NCBI GenBank assembly: GCA_027924645.1
Contig: BSBN01000763.1
Span: 5,704,001-5,768,000, forward strand
Source of the DNA: Cunninghamia lanceolata
Taxonomy: Eukaryota > Streptophyta > Pinopsida > Cupressales > Cupressaceae
Direction of reading: 5' to 3'
Length of the DNA: 64,000 nt
The position numbers and the translations under genes are program-made. The notes beneath the pieces were generated by a model. That model saw only the letters and a list, made by a program, of their open reading frames with translations. It made no database searches and was not told the DNA's origin. Below are positions 1 through 12,625 of this stretch, in pieces. How positions within the stretch are numbered: position 1 is the first letter of the stretch; the number at the start of each line of letters is the position of its first letter.

Positions 1-1225
1 TTTCTTTTCATCATGCATGATTTTACAAAATAAACCAATATAAATAAATAGTAAAGTAATATTCTTCAAATTACTTTATTATTTTTCACAAATTGTAAAA
101 TCAAAAATAGTACAATTTGTAACTAACAATAGAGTAATTATCCTAATTACTTTATTATTCACTCACATCAATTTTGCAAAAGCAAAATCATGCAAATTGA
201 TGAGTTTAGTTAACTAAGGCCATTTAGGGGCTTTTCACATGATTTGAGGAGCAATTTGAGGAATCTTGGTCAACTTCTTGGTCAAACACATGGAGAGGAC
301 CAACTTGGAGCTATTTTTGCTCAATTTGTGGCAATTTGAGCCCTTATTTTTAGGGATTTCTTGGTTTGCTCATGGATCACTTTGGAGGACTTATATTTAG
401 AGGCAGTTAGCTATAGTTTCATTTTGCATGCCTCTTGGAGAGAGCAAACTATATATTGTAAAGCAAAACTTGGTTTTTGGTAGTTCTTGCATTCTTTTCT
501 CTTCTTCACATTGAAAGACAAGAGGTTTTGTAACTCAATTTTTGAGTTCTTGCCTTTTTTCTCTTTTACACTTTGAGAGAGGAGGTTTTGTAACTCATTA
601 TTTACAAATTTTATAGAGATCACAACAGGTTACAGGTTTAATTTCTTTGTTCTTCATGCAATATTTTCCTTTATTTTTCATTGAAGTCAAGTATTTGCCT
701 TTCCATTGAAGCTACTTGTATGGATGATTTGATGAAACTTTAATGTGTTTTAATACCGAAACCTTTAAAATTATTGTCTCATTCTTATTTGTAAGTGTTA
801 AGCATATTGATATCACAGGTCTTAGGTTGTGTTACTGAAATCCTTTCTTTCATGTTGTGAAGAATCTTTTTCCTTCATAAAGAACAGTTTTTCCAGCCTT
901 CCTTAGAAACATTTATGTGATTATTGTGTCAAGAGTGGATTGTGTTGGTAAGATTTTTGAAGTCTATTGTGAACTAGATTTGCATTTTTCCATCATTACT
1001 AGGTGCATCACCAAATTTTACAGTTTTCTTTCCATTATAGTTCCTTTCTTACCCTTTTCCAAAATAGAAAATTACAGATCCAAGTAGAATATTTTAAGGG
1101 AAACAACCCATAATCTAGAGGTTAAAACTCATTATAGCTTGCCTATAGCCTGAGTTTGTCCCCATGTTTTGAAGGATTGTAGAGTGTTACAGCTTTGCAT
1201 AAGGGTGCAATCCTCATCGACAACA
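1..1225 (+). repeat. Element L 5' LTR (3' part only)
   Basis: Direct repeat of 7476-8686. It ends CATCGACAACA just before the primer-site-like sequence. Its 5' portion is beyond the window edge. A 12-14 bp stretch near 270 (a repeated 'cttggtcaa') is absent from the right copy. The short ORFs in it are chance ORFs. Confidence 0.88.
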
Positions 1226-1230
1226 GTTTT

Positions 1231-1248
1231 TGGCACGCCTAGTGGGAC
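1231..1248 (+). other. Element L primer-binding site
   Basis: TGGCACGCCTAGTGGGAC lies 5 bases after the LTR end. It begins with TGG, as expected for the complement of a tRNA CCA end, and resembles the TGGC-type primer sites of plant Ty3/gypsy (Tat/Athila-type) elements. I did not assign the tRNA. Confidence 0.65.
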
Positions 1249-1455
1249 TTTGAACTAATTTTTAGTTAAAAAAAGAACTTATTTTGTTGTTGTTTTGGTA
1301 TGATCAACAGTTATTACATCCTTTTAGAGGTTTTTATTTCAAATACCTGGCGACTCTAACTTTATGGTTTTTGAATAGATCAAATTTTATAGCCTATAAG
1401 AAGATTTCCATGAGATCAGGTTTCAATTGTTTTCCAGCTCTTTGAATGAGTAAGC

Positions 1456-3498
1456 ATGTCTACTTTTTATGGGAACATGCCATATCATCTATCATATCAT
1501 GAAAATACTACTAATCCTCCATCTTATCAGCCATATCAGATCAGCCATGCTGCTGGTTTTGGCCCAAATTCCATGGTTTTTCAAGGAAACCAGCATGCAC
1601 AATACTCTTACCTTCCACCCACCCTAGTTCAACCTTGTTGGCAGCCTATACATGAACCAAATCAGCTTCAGGAGTATGTGAAGGAAGAGATTGCAAGCAT
1701 AAAGAGTACATCACTTGATCTCAACAACAGCGTGAATGAAACAAAAAACATATTGCTAGAAATTGCAAAGCAGATAGAGGAGTTCAAGAGGTAGCAAGAA
1801 TATGAGCAGCAGCAAGAGGAACTAGATTATCAAACCTATCTTCATGAGCAGGAGTTGGAGGCACAAAAGTTGCATTTTGAGGAAGGTCTTAGAAGGGAGA
1901 TAGCAACCAAAGAAGCACAAATCAAGTTTTTGTTTGCACAAATACAAAGGCAAGTAATCCAGACAGCTACATTCATTTTGGATCAACCTGTTTAAAATGA
2001 GATTAGTAGGTATCAACTTTTAAGTTTTAAAAGTTGTGATTTTGATCAAGAACCTATTTGCATTCAAAATCAGACCATTAATCCTCACTATTAGTCACAT
2101 CAACTACCTGAACCAAGTCATCACAACCTTAAACAACCATGGCAGCCTTCTTGGACTAACCATCCTGATTATAAAATGCCAAATCTTATTAAGGCCACCC
2201 CTTCCATACCAATCCAAAATCAGGAAGAGGGTGAGATAGTAGTTTTTGAACCAATCAAGATTCCAAGTTGGTATGGTGAACAAGACGAAAAGGTAGTAGT
2301 ATCTAAACCAATCAAGATTCCAAGTTGGTATTTAGCAGCTGAAGGTTCTATAAGTCCTCCTTGTGCAACTAAATTAGAAAAATCAGATGTGGAGCAAGAG
2401 GGTGCTACTATTTTTTCTGTATTCCCAACTAAAAGTAAGCATAATGCATATGATGTGGAGCAAGAGGTCATTGTTACTCCCAATCCTTTGCATTTTGATT
2501 CATTTGAAAAGTTTTCTAATGTTGTTTATAAAATGAATGAAAGAAGAATACATAGGTCACAAGGTGAGAGTCTTCAGTTAAAAAAATAGAATACCCAAGT
2601 TTCATTGGAGAAAGCCCCATGTGAGGAGGAAGAACTAGTTTCTTTGTTTGACCAGTTACCTAGTTTTGTTGAGCCAAATGAAGAGCTCATGCCACAAGAA
2701 GAAATAAGAAAACAATGTGAAGATGCAAGTAATTGCGATGGTTAGCTGGTTTACCAAGAATAAAATGAGGACAATCATGAGAACACTAGGAGTTTGGAGC
2801 TTGAATCAACTATTCTATCAGCTATTCCTAAAATCCTTCAGATATCTGATAGTTTTGATGAGTTATTGGTTGTCCTAATGGAGGAAGGTGATTCATTAAC
2901 CATGGAGGAGGAATTGATATGGTAGATTATCATGCAAGATGAAATTCTCGAACAACAGAGTGATGAAACTCATCTAGTTTCAGTGCAAGATTACCAGTTG
3001 GATGAGAGCATGTTTTCAGGTATCATAGAAGATTTTTGTTCTAGCATTGATAATGATCTGATACTATATGAATTAGAAGTATATGATCAACCTATTTAGG
3101 TCAAAGAAGCAAGTATTCCTTCATTTCATTCATGTGAGCTAACCTTTCAAAATTAGATTGAAATTATAACTGAAAACAGGACAGCAGATCTCGATAAGGA
3201 AACCAGGAGTATGAGCAGAAAGTTCATCATTGCAAGAGGCTATCCCATTAGGGATTTCGCTGACAAAGAGTTTAAAAGGGAGATATAGATTTCTATTGTA
3301 CCCAAGAAGTAGATTGCAGACTCATAACAGCAAAATGAGATCATTTATTCACCTTATAACAGTAGTGTCAATGATCATTTTCAGATGATGGATGAGTTTT
3401 CTTTCATCCTTCAGAAGGTTGTGTAGCATTTTATAAGGTATGTCCTTATGAATCATATCTTATCAGTAGTAAAATAGCTTGCAGAACATCATGTATAA
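1456..3498 (+). pseudogene. Element L long ORF (gag-like?), many in-frame stops
   Basis: One reading frame runs from ATG 1456 to a TAA at 3496 (~680 codons) with no frameshift but 14 premature stops: TAG at 1792, 2092, 2587, 2743, 2923, 3097, 3154, 3286, 3310, 3424, 3475 and TAA at 1993, 2761, 3325. None is TGA. The N-terminus is rich in Pro, Gln, Tyr and Asn. A Gln/Glu-rich predicted coiled coil follows (about codons 75-175), then an acidic C-terminal half. A short repeat ending PIKIPSWY occurs twice around 2239-2337. There is no zinc knuckle, protease or RT motif. By position it is where gag would be, but I do not recognise the family. The stop pattern fits C-to-T decay of Gln codons. Confidence 0.72.
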
Positions 3499-6400
3499 AT
3501 AAAAAAGGGGAGTTATTTTACAAGGCCAGTTAATGGGTTTGTTTGACCAAGCTTCTATAGCTAGTTAGTGTAGGGAAGGTTAGAATTTCATTTCAGTAGT
3601 TCATTTTCCAAGAAGTGCTTCTACACATGTTGTTGGCTTTGTCTTAAGCAAGCCAGTTTAGTTTTAGTTTTACTTTTGTTGTTGTAGTTTCTATTAGTTT
3701 GAGTTACAATTTTTTTTTTCAAAGTTTAGGGCAGAAGAGACTCTATACCCAATGGAATTGCAAGGCTAATGGTTCTAAATTATTTAGCAGGCAAACACCC
3801 CTGAGAGGTCACCAAAAATGTTATTAAATTTTGTTCACACTAAATTTAGTTAGACCTAACCGCAGTTGTTTCAGTAGGAATAAATGAAAACTTTAAAGTT
3901 ATTGCATTCAATGAACAGTTGATGTCTTAACAAAGCAGAGATAGATATCAATTGTTAGGATAATCCATCAGTCCAATCAGGACTGATGAATCATCATAAC
4001 AAGTGAATAAGAATGTCAAGAAATCAAAGATTCAAGAAATACAGTTGATCTAACATAGTTTTATCTTTCAGGAGTTATAAGACAAATTAATTATTCAGTT
4101 GATCATATTTGAAAGAAAGAAAGAAAGATATTTATTTAAACTGTTATTTCATGTCATATTTGGAACATACAATTCAGTGTCTGTTACTTTATCCTATGCA
4201 CTGATTGAAAAAGAAACATACATACATCAAGTGCATAAGATAAATTAACTGATCATGTTTAAAAGAAGTGTTCAAATGTGTCCCACACAAGCCGTGGGAG
4301 TGATGAAACTGAGCAATGTAGACATATGCAATCTATAGATCTGATGATAAAAGAAATGAGGAAGAACATGTGATAAAATTAAATATTCATCATTGCCTGA
4401 GCAAGGTTGATATCTTAAGTTGGTTGTTGACCTTGTTGATGGTTGATCTTCAACTCTTATCTTCAACTCCAATTGTATCAGATTAACCTGCAAAAAATTG
4501 GGGAAAGTCCTGTAAGAGCTCTGGATATTTAATGTTATCATATGCTTTTATCAAGTAGACATATCAACTTGTCACATCATGCATTTCATATGAAAGATCA
4601 AATTAGACATGTGCCATAAATCAGAATATCATGAAGAGGATCAATCAATACCATTAGGTATGTTTTTATGCTAACTTGTTTGTTCACTGTACAGGTATAG
4701 GAAAAGTAATGTTGCTGATTTGAAGACATTAAAACATGTGGAGAAAATGTGGCTCCCACAAGGGTTGAGCCCAGCATGTTCCCTTTTCTATTCATTTGGA
4801 AAGGATACCAGAATAAAGATAGGATGCATCATTCAAAGATATATCATGCATCATAGAATTAACTTGCAGTGAAAGTGTGTCATCATGTTGATGAAAAGGA
4901 GCAGATGCTCCTATAAACTATGATTGCAGTTGATTGAAACAAATCAAATAAGTTTAGAGTGTCTAAGTCAACTTGATAGACTGCAGAAAATAGAAATGCA
5001 GCCATGAAAGATAAACCAAGTACAGGAGACTAGTACAGGTATGATCAATTGATTTCATTAGATAAGGACATATGCAAATCAAGTCTCATGTGCATATCAA
5101 ATTAAATATATAGGCTACAGAGCCATTTGAAGTACAAAAGTCTGTTTTGAATGCATGTATTTTTTTCATCTCATATGATCAAATGACATAAACAGCTGAC
5201 AAAGTGCACTCATAGCACAAAGACATGTTACAGGTATTCTGATTAGTATGCCTGATGAAGATAAAAGAAACAGAATAATGCTTCCAAGACACATAGTTTT
5301 TGTATCATTTGAACAAGTTATAGGTTACATCATGTAGAAGATCAAATGAATGCTACAAGTTCAGATTATATCAATTACAGGTTTATCATCATACATGACA
5401 AATGATAAGCATCTTACAGGTGGTAGACAAAAGAGATCAAACATCTGATACAGTACCATGATTAAGAAAAGAAAGAGATACATGCTACAATAATACCTCT
5501 AACTAATATAAGTTAAGTATTCCTTGTTCATACATTATAGTTTTTGACTGGTATAGTGAAGAGAAAAGAAAAAGATATATGATATGCAAACATACTACAG
5601 GAGGATCTAAGTACCAGAAAGAGAAGTAAAAGATCAGCATAAAAAAATCTGACAGTTATTATTGCCTAGAATATCAATATGGTCATTGAAAGAAGCTAGA
5701 GAATCATAAAGATGAGCTATCAGACAAACAAAGAAGTATCACTATGCCTCATAATTGAAACTCTTATTTCAAGGAAAAGAAAAATATACAGGGTATCTTC
5801 TGCCATGGCCATGAATAGAAAACAAGTTTTTTTGCCTGAAAGATGATACCCAGTTGATAAAGAATGAAAACCTCATTTTCAGAAAATGAAACCCTTGTAT
5901 GCATTTCATTCACACAGTGAAAGGAGGTGTTACAAGTATGGTTGTGATAGAAAGAAGCTTTTTATGAGATACCCATGTCAAAATATACAAAACCCTAATA
6001 TCTTTTTTCTATTACAGAAAGAGAATGGTAATACAATGTATCTCTGTCAAGGTCGTGCTAGGAAATGGCCTTTATGTGCATTTGTGTGAAATCCTTATCA
6101 CAGCTTGAGAAACCCTCTTTCATTTTGCAGATATAGTCAAGCAGAAGAATGATACAAGTGTTTACGAGTATGGCCCTGGAGTAGAAGAGCATTTCTATGC
6201 ACATTCAAGATGAAACCTTCAATTTTTACATCAGAAGACCAAGAAAATGCTATAGAAACCTTGAATGGTCGCGGTCATACCATAAATAAAAGAATACAAT
6301 GAATACCCAGATAGCAAAATTTGAACCCTGATTTCCTTTTGCATATACAATGATGAAAAAGAGCTTACAATACAAAAAATAGAAGTAAAGAAGCTTAGCT

Positions 6401-6751
6401 TTGAAGTTGCAGATGAGAGGAAGACAGATATGGCTACAACCCTTCTTTTTGAGGGTTTTTACCAATTTTTGCCACATTTGAAAGAGTTTCAACATAGAAA
6501 AATAAAGAACATTGTCAAAGAATGTTACAGAGAGAAGAAGAAGCATGTATGGCCGTGGCCATTCAATGTCAAAAAGCCACATAAATGATGATCAAATACC
6601 AGTCAAACTCAAAACATAATACTTCCAGGCGTCTATCATTATCCTGATAAATAAATGCAAAGCGCTTCGACCACAGAAGGTAAAGAAATGCAGAAGAAAG
6701 CCTGAAGGATCAAACCCTAAGCAGTCGATAGAGAGAGGTTGTAGAGAAGCT
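3499..6751 (+). other. Element L non-coding spacer with degenerate repeats
   Basis: No coding frame of note. The stretch contains loosely repeated blocks. A block of the type 'ataagacaaattaa...gatcat' at 4077-4120 recurs at 4236-4270. A purine-rich segment followed by 'tacaag...tatggccgtggccat'-like sequence recurs near 5770-5815, 6015-6070, 6130-6180, 6232-6285 and 6520-6565. 'acaggt' recurs throughout 4690-5420. A GAAA microsatellite lies at 4110-4127. This resembles an old, diverged tandem array. Confidence 0.5.
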
Positions 6752-6763
6752 GAAAGGAGAGGA

Positions 6764-8686
6764 TGCAAAGTGAAAATGAGTTAAACTTTAGGGTTTACTC
6801 ATTGTTTTGTCCATCGAAGCTTCTTTTTTCATTTCATTTTTTGACTTAGCAAACTAAAATCATTGTTTTATCCAAAATCCAACAGGGTCAAGACTTCAAG
6901 TGATATGTTCCTAGCAATCATTGTTAGAAAAGGCCAACAGATATGCATTTCTTGCATATTATTCCAAGTCAAAAGGTCAATATCATTAGAGGGTAAGGCT
7001 TATGCCTTAATCAAATTCAAACAATCTATATTTCCTTGTGGTCGAAAAGCCTTGCATGGTCAAAGATATACCTTGTCTTCATGTTGCATATTAGTCAAAG
7101 ACACCCTTCATAATACATTCATCATGCAGGATGACTGAATATGGTCAAAATATTTCATGCCTTGTAAACTTTTACATCAAATGTAAAAGGTATTTTGAAG
7201 AGTCAAAGGTAGAAAGTCACATGAAGACAAGCAAATCTTTGCATGATGAAGAATCTTGGGTGAGGAAGGAATATTTGCATGAGGGTATAAGGCACATTGC
7301 AAGGTGGCAAGAACTTGTATTAGAGTTTGTTCTTTGCATTGTAAATGGAGTAATAAGGCAGGGAGGTTTATTGTTTTCTCCTTAGTGCATGTAGAGTGAT
7401 AAGGAGTATTTTATATGCCTAAGTGTCTTGTGAGGCATTTTTACAGTATATTTGGAGAGACAAGGAGATTTATTTTTTCTTTTCATCATGCATGATTTTA
7501 CAAAATAAACCAATGTAAATAAATAGTAAAGTAATATTCTTCAAATTACTTTATTATTTTTCACAAATTGTAAAATCAGAAATAGTACAAGTTGTAAGTA
7601 ACAATAGAGTAATTATCCTAATTGCTTTATTATTCACTCACATCAATTTTGCAAAAGCAAAATCATGCAAATTGATGAGTTGAGTTAACTAAGGCCATTT
7701 AGGGGATTTTCGCATGATTTGAGGAGAAATTTGAGGAATCTTGGTCAAACACATGGAGAGGACCAACTTGGAGCTATTTTTGCTCAATTTGTGGCAGTTT
7801 GAGCCCTTATTTTTAGGGATTTCTTGGTTTGCTTGTGGATCACTTTGGAGGACTTATTTTTAGAGGTAGTTAGCTACAGTTTCATTTTGCATGCCTCTTG
7901 GAGAGAGAAAACTATATATTATAAAGTAAAACTTGGTTTTTTTAGTTCTTGCATTCTTTTCTCTTCTACACATTGAAAGACAAGAGGTTTTGTAACTCAA
8001 TTTGTGAGTTCTTACCTTTTTGATATTTTACACTTTGAGAGAGAAGGAGGTTTTGTATCTCATTATTTACAAATTTTATAGAGATCACAGCAGGTTATAG
8101 GTTCAATTTCTTTGTTCTTCATGCAATATTTTCCTTTATTTTTTATTGAAGTCAAGTAGTTGTCTTTCCATTAATGCTACTTGTATGGATGATTTGATGA
8201 AATTTTAATGTGTTTTAATACCAAAACCTTTAAAATTATTGTCTCATTCTTATTTGTAAGTGTTAAGCATATTGATATCATAGGTCTTAGGTTGTGTTAC
8301 TGAAATCCTTTTTTTCATATTGTGAAGAATCTTTTTCCTTCATAAAGAACAGTTTTTCCAGCCTTAGAAACATTTATGTGATTATTGTGTCAAGAGTGGA
8401 TTGTGTAGGTAAGATTTCTAAAGTCTATTGTGAACTGGATTTGCATTTTTCCATCATTACTAGGTGTGTCACTAAATTTTATAGTTTTCTTTCCATTATA
8501 GTTCCTTTCTTACCCTTTTCCAAAATCAAAAATCATAGATCCAAGTAGAATATTTTAAGGGAACTAGCCCATAATCTGGAGGTTCAAACTCATTATAGGT
8601 CACCCACAGCCTGAGTTTGTCCCCATGTTTCAAAGGATTGCAGAGTATTACAGCTTTGCATAAGGGTACAATCCTCATCGACAACA
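6764..8686 (+). repeat. Element L 3' LTR (start tentative)
   Basis: 7476-8686 matches the visible left LTR. The start is inferred from a polypurine tract GAAAGGAGAGGA at 6752-6763 followed by TG, giving an LTR of ~1.92 kb. The part before 7476 cannot be checked because its partner lies outside the window. The sequence after the LTR end is ATACC (8687-8691), the expected target duplication. Confidence 0.7.
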
Positions 8687-9954
8687 ATACCTAGGTGCCC
8701 CTGCACCATACTCCAGGAGAAAGAAGAATTCAAGTCCCTCTTGAATTGAAGGTAATAACAGAGTTCCACCTTAGAGTTCTCTTGCCTGATGTCTTCCATC
8801 ATTTGCACTTTGACTTCCTTAGAAGAGTTCCTTGTTGGCTTCATCTTCACCATGTGTTTCTTGCTTACTTGACAAAGATGTTTCCTCTTGGTAATGGAAA
8901 CTTGTTCCCTATCTATCTTGCCACCTTGGAGCTGATTCTTTTTGCCCTGATGGACTGCATACTCTGCCCCAGCGCCTGGTTCTTCCTCCATAGTTTGCTT
9001 CATCTGGAATTTGGGTTTTATCCTTCCTTAAGGCTAAAATAACACAACTCCTTTTACCCAAACTTGCAATGCTAGATGCTGCTCTCCTCTTGAGGTCTAT
9101 GCAATCAGCAACCCTTTCCTTTTCTTGGCTAATGTCAACTTGACATGGAACCTTTGTCTTGAAATCAAATCACTCAACCTCATGTTCACCCATTTGTTTG
9201 ATCAATGCAAACACATAATAGGCTACACCCTTGTCTTCCATCACCTTGAAGGTTTTGTCTTCCCACTTTACATGAGAACTAACACTTTTCCTTGAAACAT
9301 CGTCTATTACCACATCAACATGTTCTTGCAACAAATCTTTAATTTCTAATGGCGATTGATCAATCCTAACTATTGTTATAATAGTCAGATGTTTACTTAC
9401 CATTTTATTAGCTGCCTCTTCCTCTTTTCTTGGCTTTTGTTCTTCAATCAAGGACTCCTTACTGTCTACTTTTGCTGCTCCCACTTGTCTTCTTCTCTGA
9501 ACAATCTTCTTGATAGGCCACATAACCATCTTCTTGACTGGTAAATGCCAACTTTTCTCCTAGTTTGCTAACTGTTGCATCTCAATCTTCACTCTTTCTT
9601 CCATCTTTTTTTGAATTTCCATCATTAGTTCCAAAGTCTGCCTCAACTCTTTTATCTCTTGATCCACATCTATTTGTTTTGCCTTCTCTTTTTCTTTCTT
9701 CATCTCTTTTTCCTCTCTTTTCATCACTTGTTTCTTTTTTTGTAAACTCTCCCTCTGCAAGTATCTCTTCCACACATCAATTCTTCACATACACAACTAT
9801 CCTCTACCCAATAGGATTTTGGAAGATGCACTCTCCAAGACCTCTTCTACCCACTTCCTCTTAGTGGAAGAAGTCTGCACACCTTCTACCCAGCTTCATC
9901 ACTATTGGAGGATACAACAAACCTTCTCTCACAACTTCCTCTCAAGGTCTTCTA
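8687..9954 (-). pseudogene. Element X internal region, broken ORF of unknown family
   Basis: Reading leftward from X's primer site, the minus strand has a frame from 9775 to 9170 with one in-frame TAG near 9560. Its first part is highly charged (Lys/Glu-rich, predicted coiled coil) and the second ~120 residues are mixed. A further minus-strand frame spans 9003-8690 and is cut by the right end of element L. By position this should be the 5' end of X's coding region, but I see no zinc knuckle or protease and do not recognise the protein. The rest of X lies to the left, outside the window or removed. Confidence 0.5.
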
Positions 9955-9967
9955 GCTCTGATAACAA
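9955..9967 (-). other. Element X primer-binding site (initiator Met type)
   Basis: On the minus strand this reads TTGTTATCAGAGC, one mismatch from the common plant site TTGGTATCAGAGC (complement of tRNA-iMet). It immediately follows the putative LTR end ...TGCATCA. Confidence 0.7.
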
Positions 9968-9968
9968 T

Positions 9969-10929
9969 TGATGCAGAGGAGGATGGGAAAACACAAACAT
10001 ACTCAAACAAACCTTTGACAAAATCTCAACATCCCAAATACAATGATTTCCTTCACAAAATCCACTATTTCTCTAGTAGGACAATAAACTAGGTATTTTT
10101 GCCATAACTTCCAATAAACAACTCAAACCCACTTTTTGAAGACTGATATAGATACCCTTTTTGGAGTTTCAAAACATATTAAGAGTGCAGGTATGATTGT
10201 TTTGGAACAAACACCTCAAAAACTTCTTGTTACGTTGCTCACAAGGCCAAATTAGGACAACAAAAGACGTTTTTCAAGCATAACTTTTAGGTAAGAGATC
10301 AAACCTAGAAATTATTTACAGTTATGGATACCCTTTTCCCTCTTACATAAAATATCCCAAGTGCAGGTGGGGTTGTTTTGCAACTCAAGCCCCTAAAATT
10401 GACTGTTCCATTTTGGCAATGGCCTAATTAGCCCTATTTTACAAAGCAAGTATATGAAAAACAATACAAAACCCTACTTAAGAACACTCTACACATTACA
10501 TGGGGTCTAAATCTACCATTTTTGTCAATTTGAACAATACCCACATTGTCTTTTTAGAAAACCCTACTTCTATGCATCATTCTTGCTCAAAAACATGCTT
10601 TTTCCAGCCTAGGGCATTGCCATATCTACACAAAAACCTTATTCCTACCTCATGCAACTTAGAGAATAGAAAATATAGCCTAACATCTTCCATTCCACTG
10701 AGTTATAGCAGTTTCAACTGGTGGAAATAAAAATTATACCATTTTCTTGCTCAAACACTAGCTCACTAGGTTTTTACAGGCAGTTTTTACAAAATGGGCT
10801 CTAACTCACTCAAAATCCAATGAAAATTGACCAAACAAAGATCAAATGAAAGCTTATTCACAACTCTACCACATGAACTTACTTTTGGAATGTGACCATA
10901 CTATACTGGGTCATACAAGTCACGGGAAC
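9969..10929 (-). repeat. Element X 5' LTR, U5-side part (split by element G)
   Basis: The sequence between X's primer site and the left target duplication of G (GGAAC, 10925-10929). In plus orientation it starts TGATGCAG. The other part lies at 31721-32792, after G's right duplication (GAAAC). No gene. The second LTR is not in the window, so assignment rests on the primer site and on G's insertion flanks. Confidence 0.6.
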
Positions 10930-11873
10930 TGTAAGCAAAAAAATCACGCACTGCCTCCACAAGGACCCCTATGATGATTCAAATCCTTGTCACGTACATG
11001 TAAGCATGAAATAATGTCCTTTAAGCAGAAGGCCTCTTGAAGATGTGTCATCTTTTCTTGTCTTGTGTTGTTTCTTCCTTGTCAATTTCCCTCTCTCCCT
11101 ATTTGCAACGCTTTTCGACACTTGTGACACTTGTCGACTTACATTTTCTAGCTTTCAACCTTGATCCTAAGCCTTGCGAGTGTCTTATATGTGAATTTTC
11201 ACCTCTCCCCCTTTTTTTTCCTCTAATGCACCTCCTAGAAGCCTTCTAGAGGTCTTCTTATCCATCTCTCACTTTTGGTTTTCAGTTTCATCGAACCAAT
11301 CCAAATCTTCCCATATTATTTCTAGATCTCCCTCAAGAGATCCTGCTGACGCAAGTGGAGATTTGGATTCTTCCACATGACTGACCTATTTCTTAATGCA
11401 AAACCTTTCCTTTTCCTCTCTCCTACCATCTCCCAACCTATTTTTCTACATCTGACCCTATCCAACCTGGATATCCCCTGAGCGACCTAGGGTTACCCAG
11501 GGGTGACCCTACTGGCAAAAGGGTGACCCTACCATTTTTGAAGCCGTGGAAAAACTCAAGTTTCTCTCTCATTTTTACTCTGTTTTTGCCTATTTTTCTT
11601 TCTATTTGCATGGTTTTTGATCCCTAATATAGAGTTAACTATTTCATGCACCCACACATGTATAATTAGCTCTATTTGATCTCAAATTAACTCTTCAATC
11701 AATCCCATGCATTCCCTCACCTCCATTTCCTCTCCAATGATAAGCTATCATTGCTTCATCACTCTCTAATCAACTGAGTTCACTGGGTAATCAACCTTGT
11801 GAACTCCCCAATCTATTCTTGTTAACTCATCAATCAAATGAGTTAACTGTCCAATCAATTCCTTCTTCTAAAC

Positions 11874-11884
11874 CTATAAATACC
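11874..11884 (+). promoter_or_regulatory. TATA box of element G 5' LTR
   Basis: CTATAAATACC, followed by a C-rich stretch. The same sequence occurs in the right LTR at 22775-22785. This is a good plant Pol II TATA box, ~950 bp into the LTR, in the expected orientation for the U3/R border. Confidence 0.7.
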
Positions 11885-12525
11885 CCCTCCCTCAAGCACA
11901 AAGGGAGGCAAATTCATTGTGCACACAGCTCTTGCCAAATTTTTCTCTCCAACTTAGCATTCAAATGCTCTTACAGGATGAAGGTGCCTTTTTTCTTTAT
12001 TTGTTCAACCAAGTAGCATCATGCTTCTTCATTCTATGCCATTGTGCTCAACCCAAGCTCTCATCGAGGTCATACAAGCTTCATCAAAGTTTCTTTCTGG
12101 TTCTTTGGGTCATTTTATTGTCAAGAGGATCACCTGCTACCACAAAAGGATTCAAGGTTGCCTATTACAAGGATTGTTGAGTGTAGTGGAGTCAACAAAT
12201 CTTCATTTCTTTCAAGTTCCTTCATTGTTTTCTTTCAATTCATAGTAATTAGAGAATCAAATTTGCTCTTGGGAACAATAAAACATTGCTTTTTCCTTGA
12301 TAGTTAGATCTTGCATGTTAGATTAAACCCTTTCATATTTCTAGATCTAGTTTATTAGAAGAAGCATTTTCCCTTTCCTTAGATTAAATTACATTCAAAA
12401 TGTCAAAAACACAAAAAACATAGGTTAACATTGCATTGGGAAAGTCATATAAAATTGCATACATATTTCCCTTTCATTGATTAGAAGCACTTTTATTTCT
12501 AAAATACCCTAAAAAATACCAAAAA

Positions 12526-12625
12526 GAATGTTTTGGATATCATTTAGTTTGCATGCATATAGAAACAATAGAATAGAATGTTTTGGATATCATTTAGTTT
12601 GCATGCATATAGAAACAATAGAATA
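12526..12625 (+). repeat. 50-bp perfect tandem duplication in element G 5' LTR
   Basis: The unit starting GAATGTTTTGGATATC at 12526 is repeated exactly from 12576. The right LTR has a single copy (about 23427-23476), so the duplication arose after insertion of G or on one LTR only. Confidence 0.9.

Larger units (their letters stand above)
1..8686 (+). mobile_element. Element L: non-autonomous LTR retrotransposon (LARD/TR-GAG-like), left end outside window
   Basis: Positions 1-1225 are repeated at 7476-8686 in the same orientation, with about 70 substitutions in ~1.2 kb by my hand count (~6%), plus small indels. The left copy is followed by a primer-site-like sequence. Inside lie one long ORF (1456-3498) and ~3.2 kb without coding potential. 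No protease, RT, RNase H or integrase motif was found, so the element would need enzymes supplied in trans. The right LTR ends at 8686 (ACAACA) and abuts X-element sequence, so L appears to have inserted into X. The true left end and its target duplication lie outside the window. Confidence 0.88.

Noticed and set aside
1456..3498. Recoded genetic code with TAG/TAA read as Gln
   Set aside because: The element is surrounded by ordinary decayed plant retroelements, other ORFs here end normally at TAG/TAA, and the pattern is explained by C-to-T decay.
6863..7385. ORFs of 84-91 residues within the right LTR of L
   Set aside because: They lie in different frames, have no recognisable domain, and sit in LTR sequence.
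9565..9864. Plus-strand 99-residue Ser/Leu/Phe-rich ORF
   Set aside because: It is the shadow of the Lys/Glu-rich minus-strand frame of element X.
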